From: Rostratula benghalensis
Lineage: Eukaryota > Chordata > Aves > Charadriiformes > Rostratulidae
Assembly: GCA_013399305.1 (NCBI GenBank)
Contig: VXAI01000082.1
Location: 2,624,380 to 2,688,379, forward strand
DNA length: 64,000 nucleotides
Direction of reading: 5' to 3'
Below, piece by piece: positions 25,461 through 38,585 of this stretch. The notes beneath the pieces were generated by a model that was not told the DNA's origin, searched no databases, and worked only from the letters and a program-made list of their open reading frames with translations. How positions within the stretch are numbered: position 1 is the first letter of the stretch; every line of letters starts with the position of its first letter. The position numbers and the translations under genes were made by a program.

Positions 25461-26706
25461 GTACATATAATAAGTCTCAGAAATCATAAGGGAAATTAAA
25501 AAAACCTCCATGTATTATTATTTTGTTCAACTGCAAAGATTTGAAGATTAAGATCATTGATGCATTTTTCTTGTAACTTATATTGACAAAATGGACTCAA
25601 GGTAAAATAGAGAGTAACATGACAGAAAGAGAGGAGAGAACTGCATGAATACTCAACTAACTGCTTGGCTTTTCACAGATTTCATAATTTACTTATGAGA
25701 CAATGATGATCATAAGAGATATGCTTGTCAAAAAAATTAAAAACACACCACTGTGTAACCTTTGTCAGATTTGGGAACAAAGCGTTTCAGGAAATGAGAA
25801 GACAGAGAGATGTGCAACTGCGTTTTAGAATTATATACCTTTTTTCCTTTGGGCAGTTCATACATCTCTCTGAAGGCCAGGGAGAAAAAGTGAAAATCTC
25901 ACTCTTTCTAAGGAGCTTAATAAAGATACTACAAGCTTTTTCATGACAATCCACCACTGCTGTAACCCCTGTAATCCTTTAGTCCTTTTGACCCTGGACG
26001 AGGATAATAAGCAAAAACAAAGCATCCAATCAGCCAACGAGTGCTGTTAAGACAGATTTACCAAATTCATGTCTAAGCAGTTGGTAGAGGTCTCTAGTTC
26101 CTGCGCTAGCAGACATACACTATGAAAATCTCTTAAATACCACTTCAGTGAATATAGTGAACATATCTTCACAGATTGCTTTAGGGAATTCAGCTATACA
26201 CCGGTCCAAACTGGAATTAAGCCACTAGGACTCAGCCTTCATTACAAAGGGAAACACTGCTCCAAACGGCAAGATAAGCTGTGTTCCTCTTTTCTTTACC
26301 CATATGTTTCTGCTGTGTTCTGTACAGAGACAATAAAACAAAGAGAAACTACACTGACCAAATCTTTTTCCCCCCTTTTTAATTTTGCCAGGAAACAGAG
26401 TTTTGAAGAGCATGGCTGTTGATTTTGTTTGCAGATTTATTAAGTCAATCAATAACCATATTTAGGAAGCAACAAAGATGAAGCTGTAATTTAAAATGCA
26501 CAAGTTTGTTTGTTGTTTCAATATCCAGCAATTTTCCCAGCTAACTCTGGAGTGAAATTCTAGAATGACATTCCATTCCCCACACCTAGCAGCAAACTAT
26601 CAGAAACTTAAGAATTTTCAAACTAGTTGCATGCTGCATGAACGTAAAATCATCATGCTCATGGTACTAATTAAATTAAAAAAGACAAAGCTAACAAAAA
26701 ACCTCC

Positions 26707-26735
26707 AAACAAACAAACAAACCAAACCAACCAAC
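26707..26735. repeat. CAAA/CCAA low-complexity repeat
   Basis: Starts as CAAA repeats and drifts into CCAA repeats. Imperfect microsatellite. Confidence 0.8.
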
Positions 26736-27915
26736 ATTTAGGAAGGGAGCTGAACCAAAAAAAGTAAATCTAACTCCACATGATTGTAAGTGAGGAGAAT
26801 AAGTCCCAGGTAGCAACTTAAGCTGAACTGTGTTATCAGGAATACAGATAGAAGAGAAAGGCATACATACAAAGACATTTTTAGTTAGAAAAGAAATCAG
26901 TGAATGTCTTTTAACTGCAGTGGTCCATTCATCAGTACCAACATTTTTTTTGCTGTGTGAAGTAATTCAACAACGGTGATCTGTGGTTTAAATTCCTATT
27001 TAACCTGCTTATAGAGGGGTAAATTTGAATGTACATTCTATGGGATGAATTAATTTTATGCATACAGCATCTGAACTACAAATCACTGAGAAGACTTTCA
27101 TATCCTAATGCACTCTACAAGAAGCTATCTAACTGAAAGCAGCAACACCAAGTAACAAGCACTTTTCACCAAGGTCCTTCAGTATCCTCATACGCAAGAA
27201 GCCAACTCCCTTCAAAATGTGTGTTCCAGTGGCTTCTGCAGGTAGATCTTTAGGAGTGACATTAACTATTACCACAATAATATTTTCTTTTTTGAAGGTA
27301 TGCTTATTTCACTTCTGTTTTCTTCATGTACCTTTCATGATACTCGATCTATATATAGGGTAAATGGTCACAAAGTTAACTTTTATCTATTCCCCAGAGG
27401 TATTAACAACCGCTGAGTTTTGGGCCTCAAAGTCATAGTTCACCTTTCAAAGAGATTAATTATTTAACAGAGGTAAAGATATAACCCCTAAATTGAAGAG
27501 CAGATACAGCTACAGGAAGTTGATCTAATTAACTACATAAAGCAGGCAGGATTGGGAAGGATCGGATGGATCGTCTGTTCGTTCTCTGGTTGTATGTAAA
27601 TTCATTTGAGGCATATTAATTTTAACATAAAGGTATGTTGGAAGTTCTTTTTCTGGAAGCAACCCCAAAGTTCCATCAAAGCCAGTACTGCAGACAATAC
27701 AGAGAAGGTATTCTGTGCAGCCTTAAGGATTTTTCTTATGTTAATTTTCTGATAAAAATGAGGACTTTTTTTCTCATTGTTTCTATAAACCCTTTTTTTG
27801 CCAATACTAGTAGGTTTCATGTTTACTTTCAAGAGAAAAATGAATTTTTCTTAGTGAATGAAAAATTAATTATCAATCCAATGCCATAACAGGGTATTTC
27901 TCTCTCAATATCTAA

Positions 27916-27982
27916 GATTCTGAATATATTCCAGAGTCCTACTTTTACATGATTCTGAATATATCCCAGAATGCTTTTACAT
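27916..27982. repeat. imperfect 35-bp tandem duplication
   Basis: Unit one (27916-27950) and unit two (27951-27982) both begin GATTCTGAATATAT and both end CTTTTACAT. Unit two is three bases shorter in the middle. No transposon end is seen. Confidence 0.85.
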
Positions 27983-28415
27983 GTTTTCCCACACTCTCTA
28001 ATGTTAATGGCAGCAATATAATTTATTAATTTCACGGCACTGCTGATAACTTTGCCCTTACTAAAAGGAATATTGCTAAACACTTTTATCTCTCAATTTT
28101 TATCAGTTGATTCCCCTCACTTTCTCATCACTGAACCCTTTAGAACATTAACCATTCCAAGGTAGAGAACAATGCATCTTTACCCTGCTTTCTATGTTTT
28201 TTTCTTGTGCTTCACTGTGTAACAGCAAAAAATACACTAGATATTTCATGTAGAAAAAAGAACTCACCTTTAATGTTTATTATTTAGGTGGTCTCTAAGT
28301 GGATCAACTCTCTTAAAAGGATCTTTCTCGCAAGGTAGAAAAATGTCAGTGCTCTGTGATGCATGGCAACAACCACTTGCACACTGAGGTATCAGTCAGA
28401 ATGAGCACCCTTTGC

Positions 28416-28448
28416 CTGCCAAAGTTAGCTTACTGCCAAAGTTAACTT
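28416..28448. repeat. imperfect 17-bp tandem duplication
   Basis: CTGCCAAAGTTAGCTTA is followed at once by CTGCCAAAGTTAACTT. One substitution plus one base of length difference. Confidence 0.75.
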
Positions 28449-28491
28449 CCTATGGTGAAACTTATCTGGAAACTGTCATGCATTAATTTTC

Positions 28492-28523
28492 CTTTCTTTC
28501 TTTTTTTTTTTTTTTTTTTTTTT
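28492..28523. repeat. pyrimidine tract ending in T23
   Basis: CTTTCTTTC-like start followed by 23 T. Low-complexity sequence. Confidence 0.9.
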
Positions 28524-30273
28524 ATTACCTACCTAGCATCTCCCATTTGTAAAGCACAGTTCTGAAGTTCTGACTGCTTTGAGGATTTTTCCTAATTCTA
28601 GCCTGACTCAGAGCTTCCTGGGGTAAGAACTGCAAAGTTTAATCAGCAGTCAGCTGTCAAGCTTTGTCAGGAGAAAAGGCACAGCACTTTTAACTAACTG
28701 CATCTTTGTTTAGTCTGCTTCAGCTTTTCAACTGCTACATTCAAACCAGACACTGTTTAACACAGGTGTTATAATAGCTATCCTCTCATGAATCTTTTGT
28801 TGAATTAGGCTAAAACCAGCTATGATATAAAAATGAAGAGGTGGTAAAGGCTGAAAAGAGAAGATGAGCTGTTAAGAACAGCTTATTCTTCCTTATATTT
28901 TTCCTTACTAGAGAAACGTGTTCTACCCTGACAACTAGCATCATGAGAAAATTACCTTCTAACTTTATAAAATTATTTGTTTTCTTAGATTTTACTGTAT
29001 TGATATACTAATATGATATTCCAGCTCCCTCACTAATTTCAGTGCTTTAGAGGGTTTATTTTGCAATAACAAATCAGTTCACCTATCTCACTATTTCACA
29101 GCAACCTTGTTGGGTGCACACACTATTCTTAGTGGTATGTTCCCTCTACATCTTTCATTATTGTCTAGAATCTAGCTCTTTGAGTTATGATTAAAACTGG
29201 AAGAGACAGATGACCTATATTGATCAGTGCTCTTATTTTTCTTTGTCTTTTTTTTAGTCCTACTTCCCAGTATCTATTGTCAATGACTGTCCTTATCACT
29301 ACTGCAAGGTGAAGAAAATATAAATTTGACTACCGTTACAGAAACAAAAAAAGGACAATTAGGTACTGTGAAGACTACTGGATACAATCAAGGAAAATCT
29401 GTATACTAAATATAGGCAAATATTAAATAAAAATGCCTCAACAATACGGAAACAGTATCATGTAAAATTATCATACCCATTAAAACGACTGCTTTCAGTG
29501 CATCATCAGATTCAAAGGAATTATTGAAGTGACTTCGTCTGCCACAAAGGAACTCTGAGGGGTGAATATATTTCATCACATTAAAGCACATAAACAACAA
29601 TGGCAATATTGTAGTGAATTTTTACTTGATAGGGAGCTTAGCTGAACTGTCCTCAGGCAACAAGTAAATTATGTTTTATCTCCTCTCAATGTCAAGTACA
29701 CAGTAACGCAGAGAACAAAACTCCCTTACAATTCATAAAATTGGTACTCTGTTATGGGCATACCTAACCATTGAATATCTGCTTATATTTTCTTCCTCCT
29801 TCAGGGTTCATTACCTGTATATTTGAGGAAAAAAAATGCATTGTACCATGCTATATTCTCTCTGAACTCTGGGAAAGTGAGGACTCTGTACATCAAAACA
29901 GTCACTTCTAAATTCACCCAATTCAGCCTAAAGCTGAACGGGGAACAGCGTGTGCATGGTTTACTTTGTGAAATAACTGTGCCTCTCAAGAGACAGATTA
30001 GAAGATATTTTTTAGAAGGACAGTGTTTATTTAGACACTTGATGCACCTGTGAGACCGCATTTTCATCTGTGCAACATATGAAGTACATAGTTCCATATT
30101 AATACTAACATGACATTATAAAAAATGATCAGGATGAAACTCACAGCCTGCCAAAACCCAAATCCCTAATACGTGTCTCAAATATCTTCTAAGAACATTT
30201 GGGCTGAGTTCACTGAACCAAAGTGGGCTCAGGTCTTGGACAAAGGCCAGCACCAGATGCTTCAAGAAGTGAG

Positions 30274-30288
30274 ACACACACACACACA
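30274..30288. repeat. (AC)7 microsatellite
   Basis: Seven AC repeats plus one A. Confidence 0.8.
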
Positions 30289-30681
30289 ACCTAGGGGGAC
30301 CTCATTCTGCCGTAGTTTGCCAATATAAAATCAGGAGTTATAGCTCCAAAATCTACTGTTACATCAATTAATACACTACAATTGTATCTTATAGTAAAAT
30401 CATAGTGTGAAGGAATTGATTTTCCTTCTACCAAGTTAACTTTAGAGGAACCAAATAAGAAATAATTACCCATTTATGGAATTTCAGAATGTTCGTCATA
30501 ATGTTTGAGAGTGAAAAGGAACCTGAAGGCACACAGGAGTCAATGAAATCTGTGTGATTCTGTGAAAGGTCTTTCTCTTTGATTCCTACAATTTCAAGCT
30601 GTAAATGCTGCCATAGTATGTTCTTTCTGTACCATGGTGAGTCATACACTTACAGAGGTAAGCATTATTTACCAATCTCAC

Positions 30682-30699
30682 ATAAATAAATAAATAAAT
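30682..30699. repeat. (ATAA)4 microsatellite
   Basis: About four ATAA repeats. Confidence 0.8.
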
Positions 30700-31044
30700 T
30701 TCATTGGCTACAATGTCTCCTCTAGCTCTATTAGAAACTATTGTGTAAAGCAACTTGATTTAGTCACTTAATAATAAACAGATTTTTGTGTAGACTGTAT
30801 CAGATCTATAGCATATTCAAGGACTCAAAGACCTGCCTTATTGGAACAATTCACCATAACAGTCCAAGTTTATTATGGATTTGGGCAATCAGGCTGCTGT
30901 AATATATAAAAACACACAAGAGAGTTTGATGCTTGACTTAATTAATTTCCATGAGATTTTAACTCATAATCTTTGAAAAATTCTATCCTTAGTGTATCAT
31001 TCATTATTTACACTACGGAAAACATAATGGTAAAACTGTTGGAA

Positions 31045-31058
31045 ATATATATATATAT
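31045..31058. repeat. (AT)7 microsatellite
   Basis: Seven AT repeats. Confidence 0.8.
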
Positions 31059-33090
31059 TGATCTTAAGAAAGTGTAAAAGTATGTATACAGACTTAATGA
31101 GTATTTTGGAGTGTTCAAAAAATAGTCTGTAACCAAACTATTACTGGTAATTGCAGAACTTCAGTTGAAATACAGAAATATAAGCATGTTGAAACAAAAT
31201 GTGTTGTTTAATCAGCCTTTTTATATATTTTTTTAAACCTTTTATCTAGCAATAGAGTTAGACGAACAAGAGGTTTGGACTTCTTGAGAAGTGCTCAAAT
31301 CATAAACTGAAGCTTAAAGACTACTTTAACAGATTCTGTTCTCTGTAAAATTATTTGTTCTCCTGATCCAGTGGCTATTTTGTATCAGACTGGTGCCTGG
31401 TGGTCCTTGACTGCAGTCTGGGAAACTGATGTCAAAGTTATGCCCCTCTCTACTAGACATATACTGTGTCTCAATATATTAGATTTACATATGTGACAGA
31501 AAAACTCTTGGAGTGACTTTCTTCTAACTCACAGCAGGAGAGCGAATGGAAACCACTGTTCTTTCACATTGTGTCCTAATTGTTAGTTGAGAAATTACCA
31601 AAATTGCATTCTTGGAACCTACATCTAGGACAGAGAAGGCAATGTAATACAGAAGGTTTTTGCTACCTGGGATTGGGATTACAGTTTTTATGGGGTATGT
31701 GAAAAAGACTGCTTAACGGCACTTCAGTATACAATCATGCTGTGGCACGTTTCTCCTAAAAACTGCAAATTGCGATGAATTTTTTCTGTCTATTTATCTT
31801 CAATTAGGCTTTTGTAAGTAAGTACAAAGGTTCTCCTCAATTTGTATCTCATTTTACTTTCCATGGAACTCCACAAACATTGCAAATGAAGAACAAATCC
31901 AAAACTGTTTCCTTCTCTCTTTTCCACCAAAAATATGTACATAAATAATCTATTTATTATTATCCTTTGTTTCATATGTTACTGGCATTCAAGCAGCTAA
32001 GATAAATGCAATTTAGTTTTATCTGGAGATGCGTTTCCTAACCAAGTAGGTCTCCTTTTTCCCTACTTACCAATCCCCTATATAAAAATACAATGATGTT
32101 CCAGCGTCAAGCAATTCAAAAGATCAAGACCATCTGTTATGCATTATTTGCAAATTACTCACTGGCATCTTCACATGTTGATTCAAAAAAATCACATTAT
32201 TAACATATTTAGGATTGGGAATAACAAAGATTAGTTTTCCCTAGCTACAAAGCTACACCAGCAGTTTTTAATTCTTATCCAACAAATCCTTGCTCATGAG
32301 AACAGTTATCACGCATGTGAATTCAGAAGTACAAATTCCAGCCCCTGATTTCACATTAGGCTGCACTATTCTTTACACTGACTTGTACCATATCAGTGTC
32401 CTTCTTCAGGGCTCCCAGGCAGGCAGATAATAGCTCAGATTGCTCAAAAGCCTTGCACAACCTTTACCTCCTTGAACATGGGCAAGCTTTGCTGCTTCAT
32501 ACCATACTACACTAAGATAACAACACTGCCTCCTCTGTACCTGCTGTAATTTGGAATAATATCCTTGCACCTACACACAGCAGCAAGGACAGGAATAACA
32601 ACTGTACTGCTTTCCCATGATCAACACAACCATCAGTGCTTCTCTCAATCGTATGCTTGTATGAAACCTTGAAGTACATAACATTGTTCTGCTTGAAGGA
32701 GGGTTACTGGGACTGTCTTAGCACGCTCTCAGGTTCTTCACCATATTGTCTCAGCTGCCTTGAAATCCTAACCCCAGCAGACTTGAAGTGTGGATATATG
32801 CAGACTTTATGCACAAATTCAGCTGAGTTCAGTCCTGATGAGAGGGCAGATCAGTCACTTTTCCCCTTTGCCTTGCCATATGAGTCTAGAAGGACAGTCC
32901 ATAGCCTGAGCACATGTACACAAGTACACAGACAGACATCTGGATAGACTTTGAAAGTTTAGAGAAAACTGCATTTTTTTGTTAGCAGAACATACCAGCT
33001 TGTATTACTGAAAAAGATTGTTTTAATGCAGTCAAATGTAAATTAGTGAACTTACTTAAAGTATTGTTCCACAGTTTAAATGTTTTAAAT

Positions 33091-33107
33091 TCACCAGAGG
33101 GTGTTAC
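33091..33107 (+). promoter_or_regulatory. CTCF-like motif
   Basis: TCACCAGAGGGTGTTAC resembles the CTCF core (CACCAGAGGG followed by a degenerate GCGC). It lies about 80 bases upstream of CR1 copy B. Match by eye only; weaker than a consensus site. Confidence 0.25.
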
Positions 33108-33189
33108 TTGGGATATTTTCATAGACAAATACCCAAACAATTTTTAAAAGAATATATAAAAAAGAAGGATATATTGAGATATTTATAGA

Positions 33190-34245
33190 ATAGAAAGCAG
33201 CTTCACGGAGGCTTGGTACCATACCATAGGGTAAAGCCCTGAAGGGACAAGAGGCCCAAGAAGGCTGGTTGAAGGATCATCTCCTCCAAGCTCAGGAGTG
33301 ATGAACTCCAACAAAGAAGTCAGGCAAAAACACCAGGAGGCCTGCATAGATGAACAAGGAGATCCTGGACAAAGTCAAACACAGAAGGGAAGGCTACAGA
33401 GGGTGGAAGCAAGGACAGATAGCTTAGGAGGAATACTGAGTAGTTGTCTGAGCCACCAGGGATCAGGTTAGGCAAGCTAAAGCCTTGATAAGCTTAAATC
33501 CAGCCAGGGACATCAAGGGCAACAGGAAAAGCTTCTATTGGTACATCAGTAGTAAAAGGAAGACTAGAGAAAATGTGGATTGAGAGCAGCCTTGAAGAGA
33601 AGGACTTGGCTGATGGAGAAGCTTAACATGGGTCAGGAATGTGTGCTGGCAGCCTGGAAAGCCAGCCACACCCTAGCTGCATCAAAATAATTGTGTCCAG
33701 CAGGAGATGCTTCTGCCCCTCTACTCCGCTCTTGTGAGACCCTACCTGGAGTACTGCATCCAGCTGTTGGGCCCCAGCATATAAAGGATAAGGACAGGAC
33801 CTGTTGGAGTTGGTTCAGAGGAGGGTCACAAAGGCCATTAGAGGGCTGGAACACCTCTCTTATGAAGACAGTTGGGGTTATGAGAGTTGGGGTTTTTCAG
33901 CCGGAGAAGTCTCCGGGAGACCTTATAGCAGCCTCCCAGTACCTAAAGGGGTCTAAAAGAAATCTGGAGGGGAACTTTTTGCAAGGGCATGTAGTGATAG
34001 GATGAAGGGTAATGGTTTCAAATTGGGGAGATTTAGATTAGATATCAGGAATAAATTCTTTACTGTGAGGGTGGTGAGACACTGAAATAGGTTGCCCAGA
34101 GAAGTTGTGGATGCCCCATCCCTTGAAATGTTGGATGGGGCTTTGAGTAATCTGCTCTATTGGAAGCTGACCGTGGCCATGGCAAGGGGGTAACCAGATG
34201 ATCTTTGAGGTCCCTTCCACCTCAAACCATTCTGTGATTCTATTA
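33190..34245 (+). mobile_element. CR1 LINE copy B, internally deleted
   Basis: CR1 copy on the plus strand. It begins in the ORF2 endonuclease-to-RT linker (GGGACAAGAGGCCCAAGAAG region), runs to about 33578, then jumps to the post-RT region (GAGAGCAGCCTTGAAGAGAA). It continues through the C-terminal region to a 3' end at CATTCTGTGATTCTAT. Comparison with copy D shows what is missing: the B joint corresponds to D positions 62570-62572 and 63566-63568, so about 1.0 kb with the entire RT core is absent. Both sides share TGG at the break. Frameshifts are frequent; short open frames (33691-34005) are remnants. Confidence 0.92.
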
Positions 34246-34247
34246 AT

Positions 34248-36415
34248 ATAGTTGTCAAAGGAAACTCAAAATGGTTTGCTTACTAAGCTGACTGTGTCTA
34301 CTGCAGAAGTCATGCATGTTTTAGATGAAAGGAGTTTTTAATCTGGCTCTCACGGGAAAAGAATATGGAGAGCTGTATTATTGTGTGATACTCTAAGATG
34401 ACACGGTGACACACAAGGGAATCACAATGTGGCCCAACAAGACTTCTTGCCAGGTATTACAGATAAAATTGTCACAAGTGCACCAAATGGCCCCCTGAGC
34501 TGACACCAAGTGACAGATCAGTGCAATGCCAGAGAATAAATATTTTAATTTCTTAGAGCATTCTGTAAATGCAAATAGCCTGCATGTACTACAAATGAAA
34601 CATACCGAATTGCTATTATAAATGAGATAAGAAATTACATTTTGCAAAACAATCCATTGCATTATAGTACCCTGCATAAACTGCTGTACATTTCAGAACA
34701 TGCCCAACAGCTTCTTCAGGAGTGTAACACCAAAACCAGAAAAAATAACCACAAATCACCAACCAGAAAATAGTACGTTTCTCTGACATGGAAATTTTCT
34801 TAGGTCTCTGAGGCTGTCATGCTTTTTATTTCCTCAACCTTTAAACATTCATTGACTCCTTTGTCTTGTGCAAAATCAAACGCATGGATGATTCTTAGCA
34901 AATAATTACTTCCCAAAGGGAGGGCAGGAATGCTAGACTTCTTCAAGAAATGCCTTTAACATTTTTAACTTTTTTTTATAACAATAAAAGGGAACTGAGT
35001 TAGGATAAATGGACTGAAAAGTGCTTTGTGCTGAGAAAATTTGGGATAAGTCACCGTTGCTCATTAGAAGTAACGGTTGGGAGTGTGACAGACTTGTAAC
35101 TTGACTGAAGGCCTGCTTCAGGTTTGGTGACGTGGCCACACTGTCACATCAGGAATTGGATGCTACAGTCACAGTAAGATGTGGCAAAGGTCTGAGAGAG
35201 AGAGGGGAGAGCAAAGTAGCAGAGACCTATCTGAAGGAAATCTAAAGCAAAGCTCCAGATACAAAGACCAAATGCACAATGAGATACAAGGTGAATGGCT
35301 TGGAAAGAAAGATTCAATTGCAGAGAATGTCCAAAGAGAAAGCACAGAGGTCTGGCTATGATAATTAATCTAAAAGTGACAACACTAAGACCGCAGCACA
35401 GAGTAATAACACTGTAGTAAAGAAACCAATGAGAAAGCTGTGGGCAGCAGTGCAGCAGACTTTGGAAAAAAAAACCTGCAGTACCTGACCCAAACTAAGT
35501 CCCCTGGTCCAGAACTGGTGGAGTGTGGAGGAAATATCCCAAATACAACACATATGCCTCCAAATAATATGTCATCAGCATCTTTTAGAAATTGCATGAA
35601 TAAATGGAAATTGAAGAACGTTTTGTTGAGGAAGAAAAAAACCAAAAGTGAAAAAAATACAATGAAGGAAGCAAGTATTTCCATGAAGAAGTGGCATGAA
35701 CATGCTAGTGTAACATTACCAAATAGATATTTTTCTAATTAATTTTTGGGAGTTATTCTGTCAGACTTGTGTATAAATCCTAATTAGCTGATCCAATGTT
35801 CTTTAATTCTCATAACAATGGTAACTCATGAGACCTACTATACACCAACTACATCTCTCAGTGGAAATGACTTGCAGGATTCTTTCCAGTCCTTTATTCA
35901 AATGACAGATACTACTTCATCCTTCACTAACTATTCCCTTAGCCATAAAAAAAATATCTCCTTGGATTTTAGTGAGGTTAAAAGAGGTACAAAATTATAC
36001 CAAACAGACATACAAACCCATGGTTTTGAAAATTATTTGATGGAACATTTAAACTTATAACTTTGGAGGAATTTAAAGAATGTTGTTAGCCTAAAATACT
36101 CTACATAATAATCAACCTTCTACCTTTCTGGCTGACTGACTTAAGTTAAACTCTACACAGTTTTCTTTTTTTTTTTTCTTTTTTTTTTTTCAGAAAAATA
36201 AAAATCATGGCAAAATTTCTACTATGTTTGCACAAAAAAAAAAATATAACTGTCTTTATCCAGTTGTACTGGGAACACCTATCTCTTGAATTCGACAATC
36301 ATATATAGCATATCCACACAGACTGCAAGTGCAGGATATTCTCTAGAGGATAAATGCTACTGTCTGTGCAACAAGTAATACAAACTCTGTGCCAACTCAA
36401 AGACTTTGGCCCTGC
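34248..36415. other. AT-rich unique non-coding DNA
   Basis: No gene recognised. Three overlapping open frames of 60-100 codons at 35.2-35.75 kb lie on both strands and look like chance. A pyrimidine tract (36161-36190) lies near the right end. Confidence 0.7.
36161..36190. repeat. T-rich tract
   Basis: T4 C T12 C T12 pattern. It ends in a splice-acceptor-like TTTTCAG, but no exon-like sequence follows. Confidence 0.85.
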
Positions 36416-36417
36416 AT

Positions 36418-36650
36418 AAGAGAATCACATAAACTCATTTAGGTTGGAAAAGAACTTTAAGATCATTGAATCCAACCATAAATGTAACACACTCAAGTCT
36501 GCCACTAAACCATGGCTGTCAGCACCACACGTACACATATTTTAAATGACTCCAGGAATGTTGACTCAACCACTTGCTTGGGCAGCCTGTTCCAGTATTT
36601 GACAAACCTTTCAGTGAAGAATTGTTTCTCAATATCCAATCTCAAACAAA
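36418..36650 (-). mobile_element. CR1 LINE 3' fragment, minus strand
   Basis: Plus-strand text runs from ATCACATAAACTCATTTAGG, through GGTTGGAAAAGAACTTTAAG, to the ORF2 C-terminus. The minus-strand translation contains FFTERFVKYWNRLPKQVVES, the CR1 ORF2 tail. The AAAAGAAC variant of the 3' UTR marks a different CR1 subfamily from copies A and F. At the right the match stops at an AAAT microsatellite (36645-36663). Sequence beyond it, to about 36790, is unassigned and could be a diverged continuation. Confidence 0.88.
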
Positions 36651-36663
36651 TAAATAAATAAAA
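36645..36663. repeat. (AAAT)4 microsatellite at CR1 edge
   Basis: About four AAAT repeats exactly where recognisable CR1 sequence ends. In element orientation this is the 5' truncation point. Confidence 0.75.
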
Positions 36664-37203
36664 CCCATGAGACCTTTTTTTCCAAGCATTTCGTGCCACT
36701 GCTTCCAAAGTGATCTTTGCAGATCAACATTATCCTCCATGCCCTCTTTTCCACGCATAAGATCTCCGAGATTGCCATGGGCATTAGAAATTTTAGAAAT
36801 TTTCCTTTAACACCAGTTATTTTAGTGACATTTTCTAGAGAAGCAGATGCATAACTCTAACAAACCATGGGCAAGCATCTTCTTCCTGCACAAATTTAAT
36901 ATCATATTCTGGCAAACAATGATTAGGGTTCTTCATAACAAAACTGAAAGAAACTCATTAGGAAAAGTTTGTCAGAAAAAAGTTTGAGAAGAGCAACAGA
37001 AAATTATGCAATAAAAAATATGGGGTTTTGTATAACTCATGCTAAGGAATGATTCCTGAGGAGCCTGTACCCAAGACAGACTGCTAATTGAGTTAAAATT
37101 AGGCATGCAATGATAAAATAGCTATTTTCCAGTGAATAATCACAGCATCTATTATCATAACTTGAACAGCAGTTAAAAACTTAATTTAACATTGAATTTG
37201 ACC

Positions 37204-37223
37204 CTCTGCATATAAAAGCAGAG
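37204..37223 (+). promoter_or_regulatory. TATAAAAG within a 6-bp inverted repeat
   Basis: A consensus TATA box, TATAAAAG (37211-37218), lies between CTCTGC (37204-37209) and GCAGAG (37218-37223), which are exact reverse complements. No CpG-rich promoter region, initiator or transcript evidence is visible. It is therefore a motif match only. Confidence 0.25.
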
Positions 37224-38585
37224 AGTAATCCACATCACTGGACTTCCACCACTGAACCACTCTGCAGATGAATTCATTCTCGTGTATCAGGACAGAAAGA
37301 GGAGCAGGAGCCAGTCTGCATTTTGTATAATTTTAAAAGTTTTCCACATTGCCATGTTAGGTACAAAATCTCAAAAGTCACTATAATTTAGAAACATTTC
37401 TGCCTTAAAATAGAGTCAGCAGTTACGTAAAAGCAGCAACTAAATCCTCTCTGCCTAATTGATACAAGCCATAGTTTACTGACTGACCAGTTTGAATCAC
37501 TTAAGATCACACATCCAATGAAAATCAGAAATATGATGGTACTCAGATGGTATTTCAAAATGGACGAACCACGCTGCTCAACATGGAGCAACGAGACTCT
37601 CACAAGAGATGTACAAGAAGAACATACTTCAGCATCACTGCATTCACATTAGTACTAAAAGGGTACAAAAAACTAAGCATTTTCATGAGAAAGAAAGCAC
37701 ATGCTAATGAACAGGTGCTTGATTAGCAGTCACAGACTTGGATTCCAATTGATGCCCAGGTGCTGTTACAGATATTTCCATTCTGAAATTGTTTTACCCT
37801 TCCACCATCTACTTCTCATGTCTTGTATTTTAATTTTTAGTCAATCAGAGTAAGATTTATTGTCGTGGCTGAGTTTTTGTGGCACCTGAGAGACCTGGTT
37901 GGAGTTTGAGTTCCTATAGCTGCTGCAAATATCAAATTGCCAGAAACCTGCTCAGGAGGTTAATATTTAATCAATCAATTTAAAACACATCTAAAGTATT
38001 CAGGCCTCTGGCTCATTACTATTCTTAGTTAGATATGGAAACTAATATTTTTTAATTTTGTTTTTTTCTGAACACTGAAGAACCTGGAAGGTTATGAAAA
38101 TACTTTTAATGGTCCAGATACCTTTCTATATTGGGAACAGAATTCCAAATCATAGAGTTAATCTTCACCAAGACACACATAACTATGGTTGGTTATGTAT
38201 GTATAGCAAACTTCAAATGACAAATAATAAAAAACGCTTATTGGTTTAGGGACCAGTTTTACCAGCTAAAGAGGTTAAAGTTTTGGAACTGTGAAGAACA
38301 GTTTATCAGGAACCCACAGGCACCCAGGACTTCAACATATCCAAATAAAAGATGTATAGGCAGAAACAACAACTGTGTAAGCTGAATGCTAGCTCGGGAT
38401 TCTAATTTCTCAATCTGTTGTATTCTGAAGCTGCTTTACTGAACATATGGCTTACCTAATCGAGGGTTTGGACCACTACCAAAATTGCAAAATGCTTATG
38501 CACATTGAAAATGATAAAAATATATAAATACACAGGGAACTAAAAATACAGTATGAGACTCATGGGTCATAAAAGGGAAAGAAAG

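Larger units (their letters stand above)
22055..33188. other. AT-rich unique non-coding DNA
   Basis: No gene recognised. It holds a possible exon at 22861-22940, a GC-richer block at 23.92-24.24 kb, a 12-bp perfect hairpin at 25.43 kb, a 35-bp imperfect tandem duplication at 27.92 kb, T23 at 28.5 kb and small AC, AT and ATAA microsatellites near 30.3-31.06 kb. Open frames are all 103 codons or less. Confidence 0.7.

Noticed and set aside
36161..36200. Long T tract ending in TTTTCAG as a splice acceptor
   Set aside because: Followed by AAAAATAAAAATC with immediate stops in the frames and no donor. T-rich tracts ending in AG are common here.
36664..36790. Continuation of the 36.4 kb CR1 beyond the AAAT repeat
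   Set aside because: I could not match this part to CR1, so the element was ended at the microsatellite.
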